Shown here one piece after another: positions 1 to 9,302 of a stretch of 64,000 nt of DNA (positions are counted from its first letter, which is position 1; each line of letters opens with the position of its first letter). The DNA comes from Candidatus Gastranaerophilales bacterium (GTDB lineage Bacteria; Cyanobacteriota; Vampirovibrionia; Gastranaerophilales; Gastranaerophilaceae): contig CALUWJ010000005.1 in assembly GCA_944324455.1 (NCBI GenBank), forward strand, positions 62,001 through 126,000, given 5' to 3'. The notes beneath the pieces are model-generated. The model saw nothing but the letters and a program-made list of their open reading frames with translations. It was not told the DNA's origin and did not search any database. Made by a program: the position numbers and the translations under genes.

Positions 1-1211
1 ATTGCGTATTCATCTTCGTAGTTTTTGTGAATTTGTTCATTTTTATTTATCGTACTGATTATTTTTTCTGATATTTTTGAATTTATAATATCAAGATTTT
101 CTGTTGATAATTCGTCTTTCAACTGTTGAAAATTAACTACATCAACAATAACAAGAAATATGTGGTTGTTTTCTAAAAGCGCATTTTCAATTTTGTTAAA
201 AAAATTTAATTCCGTTTTATTTAGAGAGTATTTTTTTTGAGAGCCTTTTTTTGTGTAAGAAAATTTATTAACATATCTTGCTATGAAGAATTTTTCTAAA
301 ACATCTTTTAGAATTAAAATGTTTTCTTCATCTTGCCATTTTTCTTCTTCAAAAGAAAAAAAGCATACTTCTGCCATTTTTTTGTTTAAATGTTGAAAAT
401 TAAGCTCTATTTTTGAATTAAATTCTTCAAGATTTACAACGGTTTTTGAATGAGGGGCGTAAGTTTTAAAAAGTGTATTATTTTTAGCTTTATATTTGTG
501 TAGAATGCTATTTTGAAATATTGGACTTAAAATAATATCTCTAATATCTAAATATACTTTTTCTTCTTTTTTTTCAAACGAATGAACTGAAACAAGCCCC
601 AAGTCGTATTTTAGCAGGGGATATAGAATGTTGAAAAAATTTTTTGCTATTTCTTCATCATCCAATGTGAAGTCATAAAGTTTTTTAAAGGCAAGTTTTA
701 GTTCATCTTCATTGATTTTTTGAATTTCTTCTTGAATAATTTCTTCTTCTTCATTTGATGTTTCAATATCTTCCGTTTCATCAGTTTGAGTTTGAGAAGA
801 TGATTGTTCTAAAATTTGATTTTTATATTCTTCAGTCAAAGGGTGGTCAATTATTGCTTTTTGGGCTAATTCAAGAAGAGAATTTATATTATCGCTTTTG
901 GTCAAAAAATATTCATTAATATCATCTTGAAGATAGTATCTGGCATGTTTAACATCAAGAATACTATATACGATTACAGGAATTTTTGATATAGCAGGGT
1001 TTTCTTTAATGGATTTAACAAGTTTAAACCCTCCAATTAGAGGCATGATTGCATCTGTAATAATTAAATCAGGTGCAATATCAAAAATCATTTCGTATCC
1101 GATTCTTGCATTTTGAGCACTATACACTTCCCAATTATTTTTAGCAAGAATGGTTTTTAAAAGATTTAATTGGGTGCTGCTATCATCTATAATGATTACT
1201 TTTTTTATCAT
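1..1211 (-). CDS. Response regulator with C-terminal degenerate GGDEF domain (partial, 3' end outside window)
   Basis: The reading frame runs off the left edge, so only about 403 residues are visible. Residues 1-120 form a REC domain: IIIDDSS near the start, then a phospho-acceptor Asp53 in LIITDAIMP. An acidic Glu-rich linker follows (around 150-175), then a middle region I do not recognise. At the edge of the window is a GGDEF-like fold (FLVIVDVVNFQQLKDEL) in which the signature reads YEDEY instead of GGDEF, so it is probably not an active diguanylate cyclase. The gene is divergent from the MCP and CheA genes, with 65 bp between them, so CheA at 2359 may phosphorylate it (inference). The start is the ATG at 1209-1211; I see no clear ribosome-binding site. 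Confidence 0.8.
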   Translation of the reverse strand, partial: MIKKVIIIDDSSTQLNLLKTILAKNNWEVYSAQNARIGYEMIFDIAPDLIITDAIMPLIGGFKLVKSIKENPAISKIPVIVYSILDVKHARYYLQDDINEYFLTKSDNINSLLELAQKAIIDHPLTEEYKNQILEQSSSQTQTDETEDIETSNEEEEIIQEEIQKINEDELKLAFKKLYDFTLDDEEIAKNFFNILYPLLKYDLGLVSVHSFEKKEEKVYLDIRDIILSPIFQNSILHKYKAKNNTLFKTYAPHSKTVVNLEEFNSKIELNFQHLNKKMAEVCFFSFEEEKWQDEENILILKDVLEKFFIARYVNKFSYTKKGSQKKYSLNKTELNFFNKIENALLENNHIFLVIVDVVNFQQLKDELSTENLDIINSKISEKIISTINKNEQIHKNYEDEYA

Positions 1212-1276
1212 AGCTTAACTTATTTAATAAAATTATTTATAATAAAATTATACATTTTTTTATATAAAGGTGGAAT

Positions 1277-2335
1277 ATGTCAAAAGAAGTAAATAATAAT
1301 CAAAATAATAAAATTAATATCAATAGAGAACTTACAAGAAAGCAAATTTTTGACGGAGCAATGGTATTTATTGCTTTTTGCGTTAATTTTTATTTTGTAA
1401 AAGTATTGGGTTATGTTAGCTATGACTTGATTACTGTTTCAATAATAACTTTAATTATATTATTGTTTGCTTTTGAATATAGTAAAAATGCCGTTCAAAA
1501 TCCTATGAATAATATCATAATTGATTCTTTAGATGAAACCTTAACTTCAGTCAATTTAATTCAAGATAAAAATAATTCACAAAAAGAAAATAATATTTCC
1601 TCAAATGATAAAATAAAAAATGCAAAAGAATTAATCTTAAATCTTCAAAAATATTCTGATGAAATGGCAGAATTGACTGATAAAACCAGAGAAAAAACAA
1701 ATCAGTCAATTAGTTTTACGAATAATGAATATAGTGCAGTTAAGGCAAATATTGAAAAAATGTTTTCAATAAGACATAAAATTCAAACAATTGCAGAATT
1801 AATTTTAGAATTGTCTGATTTTGTGCAATCAATTTCATCTACGATTGGTCTTGTTGAAGATATAGCAGAGCAAACTAATCTTTTAGCACTAAATGCTGCA
1901 GTAGAAGCAGCTCGTGCCGGAGAACACGGCAAAGGTTTTGCTGTTGTTGCTTCTGAAATTAGAAAATTAGCAGATGAATCAAAACAAGCAACTACAAAGA
2001 TTATTTCATTAATTAATGATATTCAACAGACGGCAAATTCAACGGTTTTGGCAACTGAAGAAGGTACAAAAGAAATTGAATCAGGCCTAGAATTAGCTCA
2101 CACTATTAGTGAAAATATTGAGCAGTTAATTAATGCAATGAATGAAATTTCAAAAAATATGAATGAAATTTTTGTTTCATCTTCTCAAATAAACAATGAT
2201 TCAAAAACAACGGATGGTTATATTGAACAAATTTCTCAATTTGTTGAGCAAAGTCAAAAAATCGCAAACGAAAACGAAGAAATGTTTTCAAAAATTCAAA
2301 CCACATCAAATAATTTAAAACAACAAGTTTTATAA
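1277..2335 (+). CDS. Methyl-accepting chemotaxis protein without periplasmic sensor domain
   Basis: This 352-residue protein carries a chemoreceptor signalling domain. Two hydrophobic segments (about residues 27-47 and 51-68) are joined by only a few residues, so there is no extracellular sensor and no clear HAMP domain. The conserved hairpin tip is present at about 195-225 ([20 protein letters not shown], then [15 protein letters not shown]), flanked by long coiled coil. It is preceded by AAAGGTGG, a good ribosome-binding site. The CheA-type gene starts 23 bp downstream on the same strand, so the two are likely co-transcribed and work as receptor and kinase. The organisation resembles PilJ-PilL pairs of cyanobacteria, but which output it controls (pili or other) cannot be told from this window. 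Confidence 0.9.
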   Translation: MSKEVNNNQNNKININRELTRKQIFDGAMVFIAFCVNFYFVKVLGYVSYDLITVSIITLIILLFAFEYSKNAVQNPMNNIIIDSLDETLTSVNLIQDKNNSQKENNISSNDKIKNAKELILNLQKYSDEMAELTDKTREKTNQSISFTNNEYSAVKANIEKMFSIRHKIQTIAELILELSDFVQSISSTIGLVEDIAEQTNLLALNAAVEAARAGEHGKGFAVVASEIRKLADESKQATTKIISLINDIQQTANSTVLATEEGTKEIESGLELAHTISENIEQLINAMNEISKNMNEIFVSSSQINNDSKTTDGYIEQISQFVEQSQKIANENEEMFSKIQTTSNNLKQQVL

Positions 2336-2358
2336 AATTCTTCTTATAGGTAGAAAAA

Positions 2359-5300
2359 ATGGAATTTCAAAAAGAGGAATTAGATGAAATATTAAATATT
2401 TTTCAGCAAGAATCCGCAGAAATAATTTCTTCTATGGATGGCAAGCTTTTAATGCTTGAAAAAGGCGGATTTAATTATGATATTGCAATTCAATTATTTA
2501 GAGATGCGCACTCTCTAAAAGGGTCCGCCAGGATGCTTGGGTTTGAAGAAATTCAAAATATTGCTCATAAAATTGAAGATGTAATCAGTTTAATTAAAGA
2601 AAATAAATTAAAAGTTCAGACTTATATTACTGATATTATATCTGAGTGTTTGGAATTTATTTCTGATTTAATTAATAAAACCGTCATGCAAGGAACAGAA
2701 TATAAGAGCGCAGAAACACAAAAATATATAGATAGACTTGAAAATATTAAAAAAGAAACACAAATTGATGATGAAAAAGTGCCTATGGGCGAGGATAATC
2801 CATTTAAAAAGGATTTATTGGAAAAATTAGAAAGATTTGAAAACGATATAATAGAATTGCTTTATATTATTTCTATTGCAAGGGCAAAAAAGAATTTTGA
2901 TAAAGTAATTGAAATTGAAAATACTGTTAATGATTTTATATCTTTATTGAATTTTGATGATGAAAATTTTAGCTCAATTAAAAATTTAGCCCAAAATATC
3001 ATTAATTCTCTTGATAAATATAAAGTTTCAGATAATAAAGAGCTTTCTTTTATGGAAGTCAATTCTGAAGCTATGACTTTAATTGAAGCGTTTTGTGATT
3101 TGCTTGATAAGGAAAATATAAAAAGAAAATCATATTACGATATAATTGATGAAAAATTAGAACAAGATAAATTAAATGAAAATCGGCAAGATAATAAACA
3201 AGTAACAAAAACTCCGGATTTGATTGAATTAAAAGAAGAAAAGCTTAGTGAACTTATTCAAAAAATTCCGCTTTTAGAAATAAACCCAGAGTTTATTGTT
3301 GATGCCAAAGAAATCATTGATGAACTTGTTGCAAATGAAAAAAACGAAATAATTTCTGCAATTTATAAAAACATTAAAAAAATAATTGAAATTTTTAAAG
3401 AAAAAAATATTCCCTTGACTCATGATGTTGTTTTAGGGTTTAGAGAAATTATTGAAGCATTAAAAAATAAGAATAATGTTTCTTTGTCTGATATTTTAAC
3501 AAAATCAGATGTAATTAAAACTATGGTTAAATTTCAATTTAAAAACCATAATAATAAAACTAAAAAACAAAATGAATTAACGCAAAAAGATATTTTAAAT
3601 ACTATTACAAATACTGAAATTAAGACTTTGAGGGTTGATTCAATTAAGCTTGATAATTTAGTAGGGCAAATCGGAGAACTTATTGTTTCAAAAATTAAAA
3701 CAAACGAGCAACTTTCTTTGGCTAAAAAAATAAATAATGATTTAATTGAATGGCAAAAAAACTTTGTAAAGATGGGATATTACATTAAATATTTTGATAA
3801 AAAATATTTATCAAATCCTATCGGGGAAGATGAACATGATTTTAGAAAAATAATTGCATATAACAAGCAATTATGTGCATTATCAGAACAACATAATGAA
3901 AAAATAACTTTTTTAATTAAAGAAATGTCTCATCTTTTTAGGCAAATACAAGAAAGCGAAGCAAAATTAAATTCTACAACAAATGAAATTGAAGAAATGG
4001 TAAAAAACATGAGAATTTTACCATTATCGACAATTTTTCAACTTTTTCCAAGAATGGTTCATAATATCGCAAGAGATAAAAATAAAAAAATTGATTTAAT
4101 AATTAATGGTGCGGATATTACAGCCGATAAAACCATTATTGAAGAAATTAAAATTCCTTTAATGCATATAATAAGAAATTCAATTGACCATGGGATTGAA
4201 GAAGTTGAAACAAGGAAAATGCTGCAAAAAAATCCTATTGGAAAAATTGAAATTAATGCAAGCTATAAGGATAATAAAGTTGTAATTGATGTAAAAGATG
4301 ATGGCAGGGGTTTAAATATTGAAAAAATCAAAGAAAAAGCCCTTGAAAAAAAGCTTTTAACCATTGAAGAATTAAATGCAATTTCTGATGAAGAATTAAC
4401 AAATTTGATATTCTACCCCGGATTTTCAACCGAAGATTTTGTAACAGAGTTATCAGGGCGAGGACTGGGGCTTGATATTGTAAATAATAAAATAAGCCAA
4501 CTGCAAGGCAGAGTGGATATATTTTCGCAAGTCAATAAAGGAACGGTTGTGAGAATTATTTTACCTGCAACTGTTGCAACTAAAAAAGTATTTATTATTG
4601 AAGAACAAAAACAGCTTTTTGCCATTGAAACATCAGTTATAAGGACAATAACAAGAATAAATGCTGATGAAGTTTTTGAAAAAGACAATAATAATTATTA
4701 TATCTATAACGGTTCTGCAATAATTATTTATACTCTTTCTCAAATTTTAGGACTTGAAAATAGACCCCGCGAAACCCTAAAATGTACTTTAATGATAATA
4801 GAAACAGAAAATACAATGTTTGGAGTTATTGTTGAAAAATTAATTTCAGATCAAGAAATTGTACACAAAAAATTAGCTCCGCCATTATATAAAGTAAAGC
4901 ACATTTCAGGTATTACAACTCTAGCTAACGGGGAAGCCTGTTTGATATTAAATATTAGTGATATTATCTCAACAATCGGCTCTAAAAAAATTAGAAGCAG
5001 GATTGTAGTTAAAAATGAGATAGCAAGAGTTCAAGATAATTTTAAATATAAAATACTTGTTGTCGATGATTCGAGAACAACAAGAATGCTGCAAAAAAAT
5101 ATATTATCAAATCAAGGCTATAACGTTTCTACTGCAACAAACCCCATAAATGCGCTGGATAAATGTAAGCAAACTAAATATGATATGGTGATTTCTGATA
5201 TTCAAATGCCTGAAATGAACGGTTTTGAATTTATTAAAGAATTAAGAAGAAATCAAAATTATGAAAAAACCCCTGTGATTGTGGTTAGTTCAGAACCAAA

Positions 5301-5409
5301 GGAAAAATATTCAAAAGAAATTGATGAAACAAGAATAAAGAAATATATTCAAAAAAATACTTTTAGACAAGATGAATTTATTCATGTTATTGAAAATATT
5401 CTACATTAA
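2359..5409 (+). CDS. Hybrid chemotaxis histidine kinase CheA with C-terminal receiver domain
   Basis: The protein has 1016 residues. An N-terminal Hpt domain has phospho-accepting His51 in AHSLKGSARMLG. A long charged helical linker (about 130-400) follows, then the dimerisation region, a HATPase domain (about 590-745; RNSIDHG N-box, DDGRGLN, GRGLGLDIV), a CheW-like domain (about 745-870) and a receiver domain (about 895-1016) with VVDDSRTT and acceptor Asp947 in ISDIQMPEMNG. It is expected to autophosphorylate His51 and pass phosphate to its own receiver or to partner regulators such as the divergent gene at 1-1211. No separate cheW, cheB or cheR is visible. The hybrid layout matches PilL/ChpA-type kinases of cyanobacteria and pseudomonads. 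The last 9 bases overlap the convergent gene on the minus strand. Confidence 0.93.
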   Translation: MEFQKEELDEILNIFQQESAEIISSMDGKLLMLEKGGFNYDIAIQLFRDAHSLKGSARMLGFEEIQNIAHKIEDVISLIKENKLKVQTYITDIISECLEFISDLINKTVMQGTEYKSAETQKYIDRLENIKKETQIDDEKVPMGEDNPFKKDLLEKLERFENDIIELLYIISIARAKKNFDKVIEIENTVNDFISLLNFDDENFSSIKNLAQNIINSLDKYKVSDNKELSFMEVNSEAMTLIEAFCDLLDKENIKRKSYYDIIDEKLEQDKLNENRQDNKQVTKTPDLIELKEEKLSELIQKIPLLEINPEFIVDAKEIIDELVANEKNEIISAIYKNIKKIIEIFKEKNIPLTHDVVLGFREIIEALKNKNNVSLSDILTKSDVIKTMVKFQFKNHNNKTKKQNELTQKDILNTITNTEIKTLRVDSIKLDNLVGQIGELIVSKIKTNEQLSLAKKINNDLIEWQKNFVKMGYYIKYFDKKYLSNPIGEDEHDFRKIIAYNKQLCALSEQHNEKITFLIKEMSHLFRQIQESEAKLNSTTNEIEEMVKNMRILPLSTIFQLFPRMVHNIARDKNKKIDLIINGADITADKTIIEEIKIPLMHIIRNSIDHGIEEVETRKMLQKNPIGKIEINASYKDNKVVIDVKDDGRGLNIEKIKEKALEKKLLTIEELNAISDEELTNLIFYPGFSTEDFVTELSGRGLGLDIVNNKISQLQGRVDIFSQVNKGTVVRIILPATVATKKVFIIEEQKQLFAIETSVIRTITRINADEVFEKDNNNYYIYNGSAIIIYTLSQILGLENRPRETLKCTLMIIETENTMFGVIVEKLISDQEIVHKKLAPPLYKVKHISGITTLANGEACLILNISDIISTIGSKKIRSRIVVKNEIARVQDNFKYKILVVDDSRTTRMLQKNILSNQGYNVSTATNPINALDKCKQTKYDMVISDIQMPEMNGFEFIKELRRNQNYEKTPVIVVSSEPKEKYSKEIDETRIKKYIQKNTFRQDEFIHVIENILH

Positions 5410-6057
5410 ATCCATTGCCATTAAACCGTCAACAAGTATAAATCTGCCCAAAGGAATGACTTCGCAATATTGTTTTAGGCTCTCAATAAAACATTTGTTT
5501 TCGCAAAATCCTCCTGAAATACATATTTTAGAGGGGTTTTTAGCAAAATTATAAGCATTAAAGGCAATGCCATGGATAAATTTTGAAATAGCAATTTCAG
5601 GGTTAATTCCTTGTGCTATATCATCCATGATTTTTTCTAAGCCAAAAATTCCGCAAGTTACAGAGTATTTTTGGGGGTTATATTTTAAATTTTTTACATC
5701 TACGTTATAAAATTTTAAAAGCATTTCAATGGTTGCTCCTGTTGCAGAAGCGCAAGAAGCATTCCAGTCCATATCTTTAAATTTTTTATTTTGATATTGG
5801 ACATATTTAATATCTCTTGAACCTAAATCAAGAGCTATAAAATCATCCTCAAGATATTTTTTAGCCCCGTTTGCAAGAGCCACAACTTCATTTTCATATA
5901 TATTTTTGTCTTTTGCTAAACTATGACCTGTGCATTTATTGTATTTTAAATTCAAAGATTTTAAATCTTTGGTTGGAATAATTGAATAGGTTTTTTCGTT
6001 ATTTTCTATTTTTAAAATTTTTGTCCAAGTTGTTCCTGCGTCAATATAAGTTTTCAT
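5401..6057 (-). CDS. BadF/BadG/BcrA/BcrD-type ATPase (2-hydroxyacyl-CoA dehydratase activator-like)
   Basis: This is an ASKHA-fold ATPase of 218 residues. Visible motifs are an N-terminal phosphate loop (YIDAGTTWTKILKI), a second one (IALDLGSRDIKYV), ASCASATGA and the adenosine-site motif ICISGGFCENK. Cys102 and Cys135 sit where family members place the cysteines that hold a [4Fe-4S] cluster between two subunits. Known members hydrolyse ATP to drive an electron into a dehydratase or reductase partner. The protein is shorter than the usual 255-270 residues. ATG 6057 is preferred over GTG 6063 because GAGG lies 5 nt upstream of it. It directly follows the unknown gene 6060-6794, which is probably its partner. 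No dehydratase alpha/beta subunit is visible in the window, so the substrate is unknown. Confidence 0.75.
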   Translation of the reverse strand: MKTYIDAGTTWTKILKIENNEKTYSIIPTKDLKSLNLKYNKCTGHSLAKDKNIYENEVVALANGAKKYLEDDFIALDLGSRDIKYVQYQNKKFKDMDWNASCASATGATIEMLLKFYNVDVKNLKYNPQKYSVTCGIFGLEKIMDDIAQGINPEIAISKFIHGIAFNAYNFAKNPSKICISGGFCENKCFIESLKQYCEVIPLGRFILVDGLMAMDLM

Positions 6058-6059
6058 CT

Positions 6060-6794
6060 TCACCTCAACTTTAAAAACGCTTCTATTTTAGCTTTTGCGC
6101 TATTTGTTGGAATTGTATCTATATCAATATATAAGCCTTGATATTTATTAGCTAAATATTTTGCAAGAGCGGTTTTAGAACAAAATGCCTGCGTAAAAAA
6201 TACGGTAGGTAAATTTTCATCCACATAGGTTTCAATTTCCCAATCTCCGGGGTATCCTGCTTCAACTGCCCTAGTCCAACCAAAAAGCTCTGTATTATTC
6301 GGAAAAAGATTTAAAATATCAAGGTCATTAGGAGGCACTCCCCAAAAACCAAAAGATGGCTTTACTTCTTCAAGATAAGAATAATCTTTTTGTTCATATA
6401 TGTTTTTGGTTATTATTTCAACTTTTTCTTTTAGGGGTAAATTACTTTTAGATATCGGCAATTTGATTTTAGATATATCGGGGCATTTATCTTCAAAAAC
6501 AGATTGAATAACGCTAAAGCCTTCGTTTTTCAATATTTCAGAGATAAAATAAGCACTATCACATTTATCTTTTCCAATTGGCGCAAGAATTGTGATTATA
6601 TTATTTTTTAAATAAAATGCATTATTACAGATATTTTTGATTATTGTGCAATATGCGTCAGGGACAAATTTTAAATCAGGATATTTATAATCAATATCTA
6701 AATCGACCCATTTTGCTTCTGGATATTTTAATTTATATTCTTGAATTAAAGCCTTTTGAGGATAACCCCAAAAGGCAATTATGTTTTTGTTCAT
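6060..6794 (-). CDS. Unknown protein, putative partner of the activase-like ATPase, internally duplicated
   Basis: I do not recognise the family. The 244-residue soluble protein seems to contain two related halves. One begins IIAFWGYPQKALIQEYK and the other FGFWGVPPNDLDILNLFP, both with a FWG(Y/V)P motif followed by a short helix. Cysteines are scattered (CTIIKNIC, CDSAYF, CPDISK, AFCSKT), so metal or cluster binding is possible but not shown. A longer frame opens upstream, but ATG 6794 is preferred because it starts just after the stop codon of the FAD protein (6796-6798). The downstream ATPase starts only 2 bp after its stop. The tight packing suggests that the three genes form one operon and that this protein is the ATPase target or a scaffold (inference). 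Confidence 0.6.
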   Translation of the reverse strand: MNKNIIAFWGYPQKALIQEYKLKYPEAKWVDLDIDYKYPDLKFVPDAYCTIIKNICNNAFYLKNNIITILAPIGKDKCDSAYFISEILKNEGFSVIQSVFEDKCPDISKIKLPISKSNLPLKEKVEIITKNIYEQKDYSYLEEVKPSFGFWGVPPNDLDILNLFPNNTELFGWTRAVEAGYPGDWEIETYVDENLPTVFFTQAFCSKTALAKYLANKYQGLYIDIDTIPTNSAKAKIEAFLKLR

Positions 6795-6795
6795 A

Positions 6796-8169
6796 TTATC
6801 TGTTTGCGATAACCCTTGCAACATGTACTCCTGAAGCACTTGCTTGCATTAAGCCTCTTGTAACACCTGCGCCATCTCCGATTGCAAAGAGATTTTTAAC
6901 ACCAAGTGTTTCAAGTTCATTTGAAATTAACACTCTTGCTGAATAGAATTTAACTTCAATACCATATAAAAGAGTGTATCTTGAAGCTACACCGGGGGCG
7001 ATTTTATCAAGCGCATAAAGCATTTCGATTATGCTCAATAATTGTCTATATGGCAGAACAAGGCTCAAATCCCCAGGGGTAGCACACTCTAGAGTTGGTT
7101 GAATGATTGATTCTTTAATTCTTTGAGGAGTTGAACGGCGTCCATCTAATAAATCGCCAAATCTTTGAACTAAAATACCGCCTGATAACATATTAGCTAG
7201 TGAAGCAATATGTTGACCGTATTTAATCGGCTCATGGAATGGTTCTGTGAATTTTTTAGAAACTAATAGAGCAAAGTTTGTGTTAGGAGTTTTCTTATCA
7301 GCATAAGAATGACCGTTAACGGTTGAAATGCCGTTATAGTTTTCATTAACTACTTCGCCATTAGGATTCATACAGAATGTTCTAACTTCATCACCAAAAG
7401 TCGGTGCATGGTAAATTAATTTTGATTCATATAATCTTGATGTAATAGGTTCCATAACTGCAGCAGGTAATTCAACACGAACACCCACATCAACTGCGTT
7501 ATTTACCATTTCAATTTTATGTTTAATGAATTGTTTACTTAACCAATCGGCTCCTTCGCGCCCCGGTGCAACAACAACATAATCAGCAAAATATTCATTT
7601 CCTTGATAAGTTGTAAAGCCTTTAATTACTCCATCTTTAATGATTAATTCTTCAACTTGTTCATTGTTTATAATATCTATTCTATCCATTAAATAATCTT
7701 GCATGGATTTTAATACGGCCAAAGATTTTTCTGTTCCCAAGTGACGAACAGGAGAATGAACAAGTTTTAATTCAGCTAATGTTGCAGCATGTTCAATATC
7801 AGCAAAATCAGCTCTATTTGTACCAAAAACGGTTTGTGTTGCGCCATGGTCAAGATAGATATTGTCGCAATATTCAATTAAATTTTCAACTTCGTTGTAT
7901 GGCATATAATCAACCAAATGGCCGCCTACTTCAGGGGTTAGGGTTAATTTGCCGTCTGAAAATGCGCCTGCTCCGCCCCATCCGCATAAAAGACCGCAAG
8001 TCTTGCAGCTAAGGCATTTTTTTTGACCTTCTCTAATCGGACAAATTCTTTTTTCTATTTTTCTGCCTTTTTCAATTAATAAAACTTTCCAATCAGGTTT
8101 TAATTTTGTGATTTCTAAAGCAGTAAAAATTCCCGCAGGGCCGCCCCCAACTATTGCAACATTGTACAT
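6796..8169 (-). CDS. NAD(P)/FAD-dependent dehydrogenase (COG2509-like)
   Basis: The 457-residue flavoprotein has an N-terminal Rossmann FAD-binding motif (VAIVGGGPAGIFTALEI), a second dinucleotide-contact region (DYVVVAPGREGADWL) and a C-terminal FAD motif (NLFAIGDGAGVTRGLMQA). A Cys-rich stretch, CPIREGQKKCLSCKTCGLLC at about residues 43-62, precedes a Gly-rich segment and is typical of the uncharacterised COG2509 family. It may hold an Fe-S centre or redox disulfide. Substrate unknown. It is the first gene of the operon with the activase-like pair, so it may supply electrons to that ATPase (inference from position only). An AAAGGAAA ribosome-binding site precedes the ATG. Confidence 0.85.
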   Translation of the reverse strand: MYNVAIVGGGPAGIFTALEITKLKPDWKVLLIEKGRKIEKRICPIREGQKKCLSCKTCGLLCGWGGAGAFSDGKLTLTPEVGGHLVDYMPYNEVENLIEYCDNIYLDHGATQTVFGTNRADFADIEHAATLAELKLVHSPVRHLGTEKSLAVLKSMQDYLMDRIDIINNEQVEELIIKDGVIKGFTTYQGNEYFADYVVVAPGREGADWLSKQFIKHKIEMVNNAVDVGVRVELPAAVMEPITSRLYESKLIYHAPTFGDEVRTFCMNPNGEVVNENYNGISTVNGHSYADKKTPNTNFALLVSKKFTEPFHEPIKYGQHIASLANMLSGGILVQRFGDLLDGRRSTPQRIKESIIQPTLECATPGDLSLVLPYRQLLSIIEMLYALDKIAPGVASRYTLLYGIEVKFYSARVLISNELETLGVKNLFAIGDGAGVTRGLMQASASGVHVARVIANR

Positions 8170-8262
8170 CTTATTTCCTTTTATTTTACAGTGATAACTA
8201 TATTAATGGGAAAACTTCCTATCTCATTTTACTACAAACAAATTAAATCCATATCTTTTTAC

Positions 8263-8291
8263 TTGAATTTTTAACATTCGTTTAATATTAT
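8263..8291 (+). promoter_or_regulatory. Promoter of clpP
   Basis: A -35 box TTGAAT (8263-8268), a 17-bp spacer and a -10 box TATTAT (8286-8291) are followed by about 24 nt of leader with an AAAAGG ribosome-binding site before the clpP ATG. Confidence 0.75.
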
Positions 8292-8321
8292 GGTTAATAT
8301 AGTTTAAAAAGGTTTTTTATT

Positions 8322-8933
8322 ATGTACGGAATAAACGAATATAAAATAATGGATTATGTGCCTACTGTCATTGAAGCTTCAAGCAGAGGAGAGCGCTCTT
8401 TTGATATTTTTTCAAGATTATTAAGAGAAAGAATTGTTTTTCTTGGTTCTGAAATTGATGATGATGTAGCAAATTCAGTTGTAGCTCAATTATTGCTTTT
8501 AGATAGCGAAAACCCTGAAAAAGATATTATGCTTTATATTAACTCTCCTGGGGGCGTAATTACAGCAGGCATGGCTATTTATGACACTATGAAATTGATT
8601 AAAGCGCCCGTTTCAACAATTTGTCTTGGTGATGCTGCTTCAATGGGTGCATTTTTATTATCAGGCGGAACAAAAGGTAAAAGATTAGCTCTGCCTAATT
8701 CAAGAATTATGATTCACCAACCTTTGGGTGGTGCTAAGGGTCAAGCAACCGATATTGAAATTGAAGCAAAAGAAATTTTAAGAATGAAATCAATGCTAAA
8801 TGAGCTTTTAGCTGAGCATACAGGACAAAAACTCGAAACAATCAAAAAAGATACTGAACGTGATAATTTCATGTCTGCTCAAGAAGCTCTTGAATATGGT
8901 TTAATTGATAAAATAATTACAAAAGAAAACTAA
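8322..8933 (+). CDS. clpP: ATP-dependent Clp protease proteolytic subunit ClpP
   Basis: A serine peptidase of 203 residues, the normal ClpP length. The catalytic triad is Ser107 ([11 protein letters not shown]), His132 ([10 protein letters not shown]) and Asp181 ([11 protein letters not shown]). The oxyanion/handle regions [17 protein letters not shown] are intact. ClpP forms a tetradecameric chamber that degrades proteins fed by ClpX or ClpA/C ATPases; none of these is encoded nearby, so clpP stands as a single-gene unit with its own promoter at 8263-8291. The short N-terminal extension before YVPTVIE fits a normal or self-processed leader. Confidence 0.97.
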   Translation: MYGINEYKIMDYVPTVIEASSRGERSFDIFSRLLRERIVFLGSEIDDDVANSVVAQLLLLDSENPEKDIMLYINSPGGVITAGMAIYDTMKLIKAPVSTICLGDAASMGAFLLSGGTKGKRLALPNSRIMIHQPLGGAKGQATDIEIEAKEILRMKSMLNELLAEHTGQKLETIKKDTERDNFMSAQEALEYGLIDKIITKEN

Positions 8934-8941
8934 TTATAGCC

Positions 8942-8970
8942 TTGAAAAACATGTATATTGGTGCTATACT
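8942..8970 (+). promoter_or_regulatory. Strong promoter of the 83-residue protein gene
   Basis: TTGAAA (8942-8947), a 17-bp spacer ending in TGC (extended -10), and TATACT (8965-8970). This is one of the closest matches to the sigma-70 consensus in the window. A GAAGGG ribosome-binding site follows at 8984-8989. Confidence 0.8.
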
Positions 8971-8995
8971 ATAATGTCAATTTGAAGGGTTAGAT

Positions 8996-9247
8996 ATGTC
9001 ATTAGTTACACAATTAGCAAGACAAAGTTTAATAGCTCAAAAGAATGATTTGCAATTTCAAATGTTGCAAAATAATTCAATTCAAAGAGGAATGTTAAAT
9101 AACCCTCTTTATATGGGCAATCTTGAAATGGCAAATGCGCTTGAGTCATCACTGGTGCAAGATAACTTAAATGCCTCCACACAACTAATGGCGCTAAATG
9201 CAGAGCTAAATGCCCTTAAAGACACTAAATTAAACTACTTAGCTTAA
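8996..9247 (+). CDS. Small helical protein of unknown function
   Basis: I do not recognise this 83-residue protein. It is Gln-, Asn-, Leu- and Met-rich, has no cysteine, no signal peptide and no membrane segment, and should be mostly helical. It begins SLVTQLARQSLIAQKNDLQF and ends with an LNAELNALKDTKLNYLA helix. It is a complete transcription unit: strong promoter at 8942-8970, good ribosome-binding site, and a terminator at 9267-9300. That pattern suggests an abundant, real protein. The 138-residue coiled-coil protein at 45199 also sits next to a terminator, but no sequence match between them is obvious. Confidence 0.75.
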   Translation: MSLVTQLARQSLIAQKNDLQFQMLQNNSIQRGMLNNPLYMGNLEMANALESSLVQDNLNASTQLMALNAELNALKDTKLNYLA

Positions 9248-9266
9248 TTAAACAAAATATTTTAAA

Positions 9267-9300
9267 AAAAAGACCGATTGAACTAAATCGGTCTTTTTAT
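9267..9300. terminator. Bidirectional rho-independent terminator
   Basis: The inverted repeat AGACCGAT (9271-9278) and ATCGGTCT (9287-9294), with an 8-nt loop, is flanked by A-run and T-run. It can end both the 83-residue gene and the convergent hisS. Confidence 0.9.
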
Positions 9301-9302
9301 AT

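Noticed and set aside
6795-6839. Longer start for the 244-residue activase partner
   Set aside because: The extension is inside the end of the FAD-protein gene; the ATG at 6794 falls right after that gene's stop.
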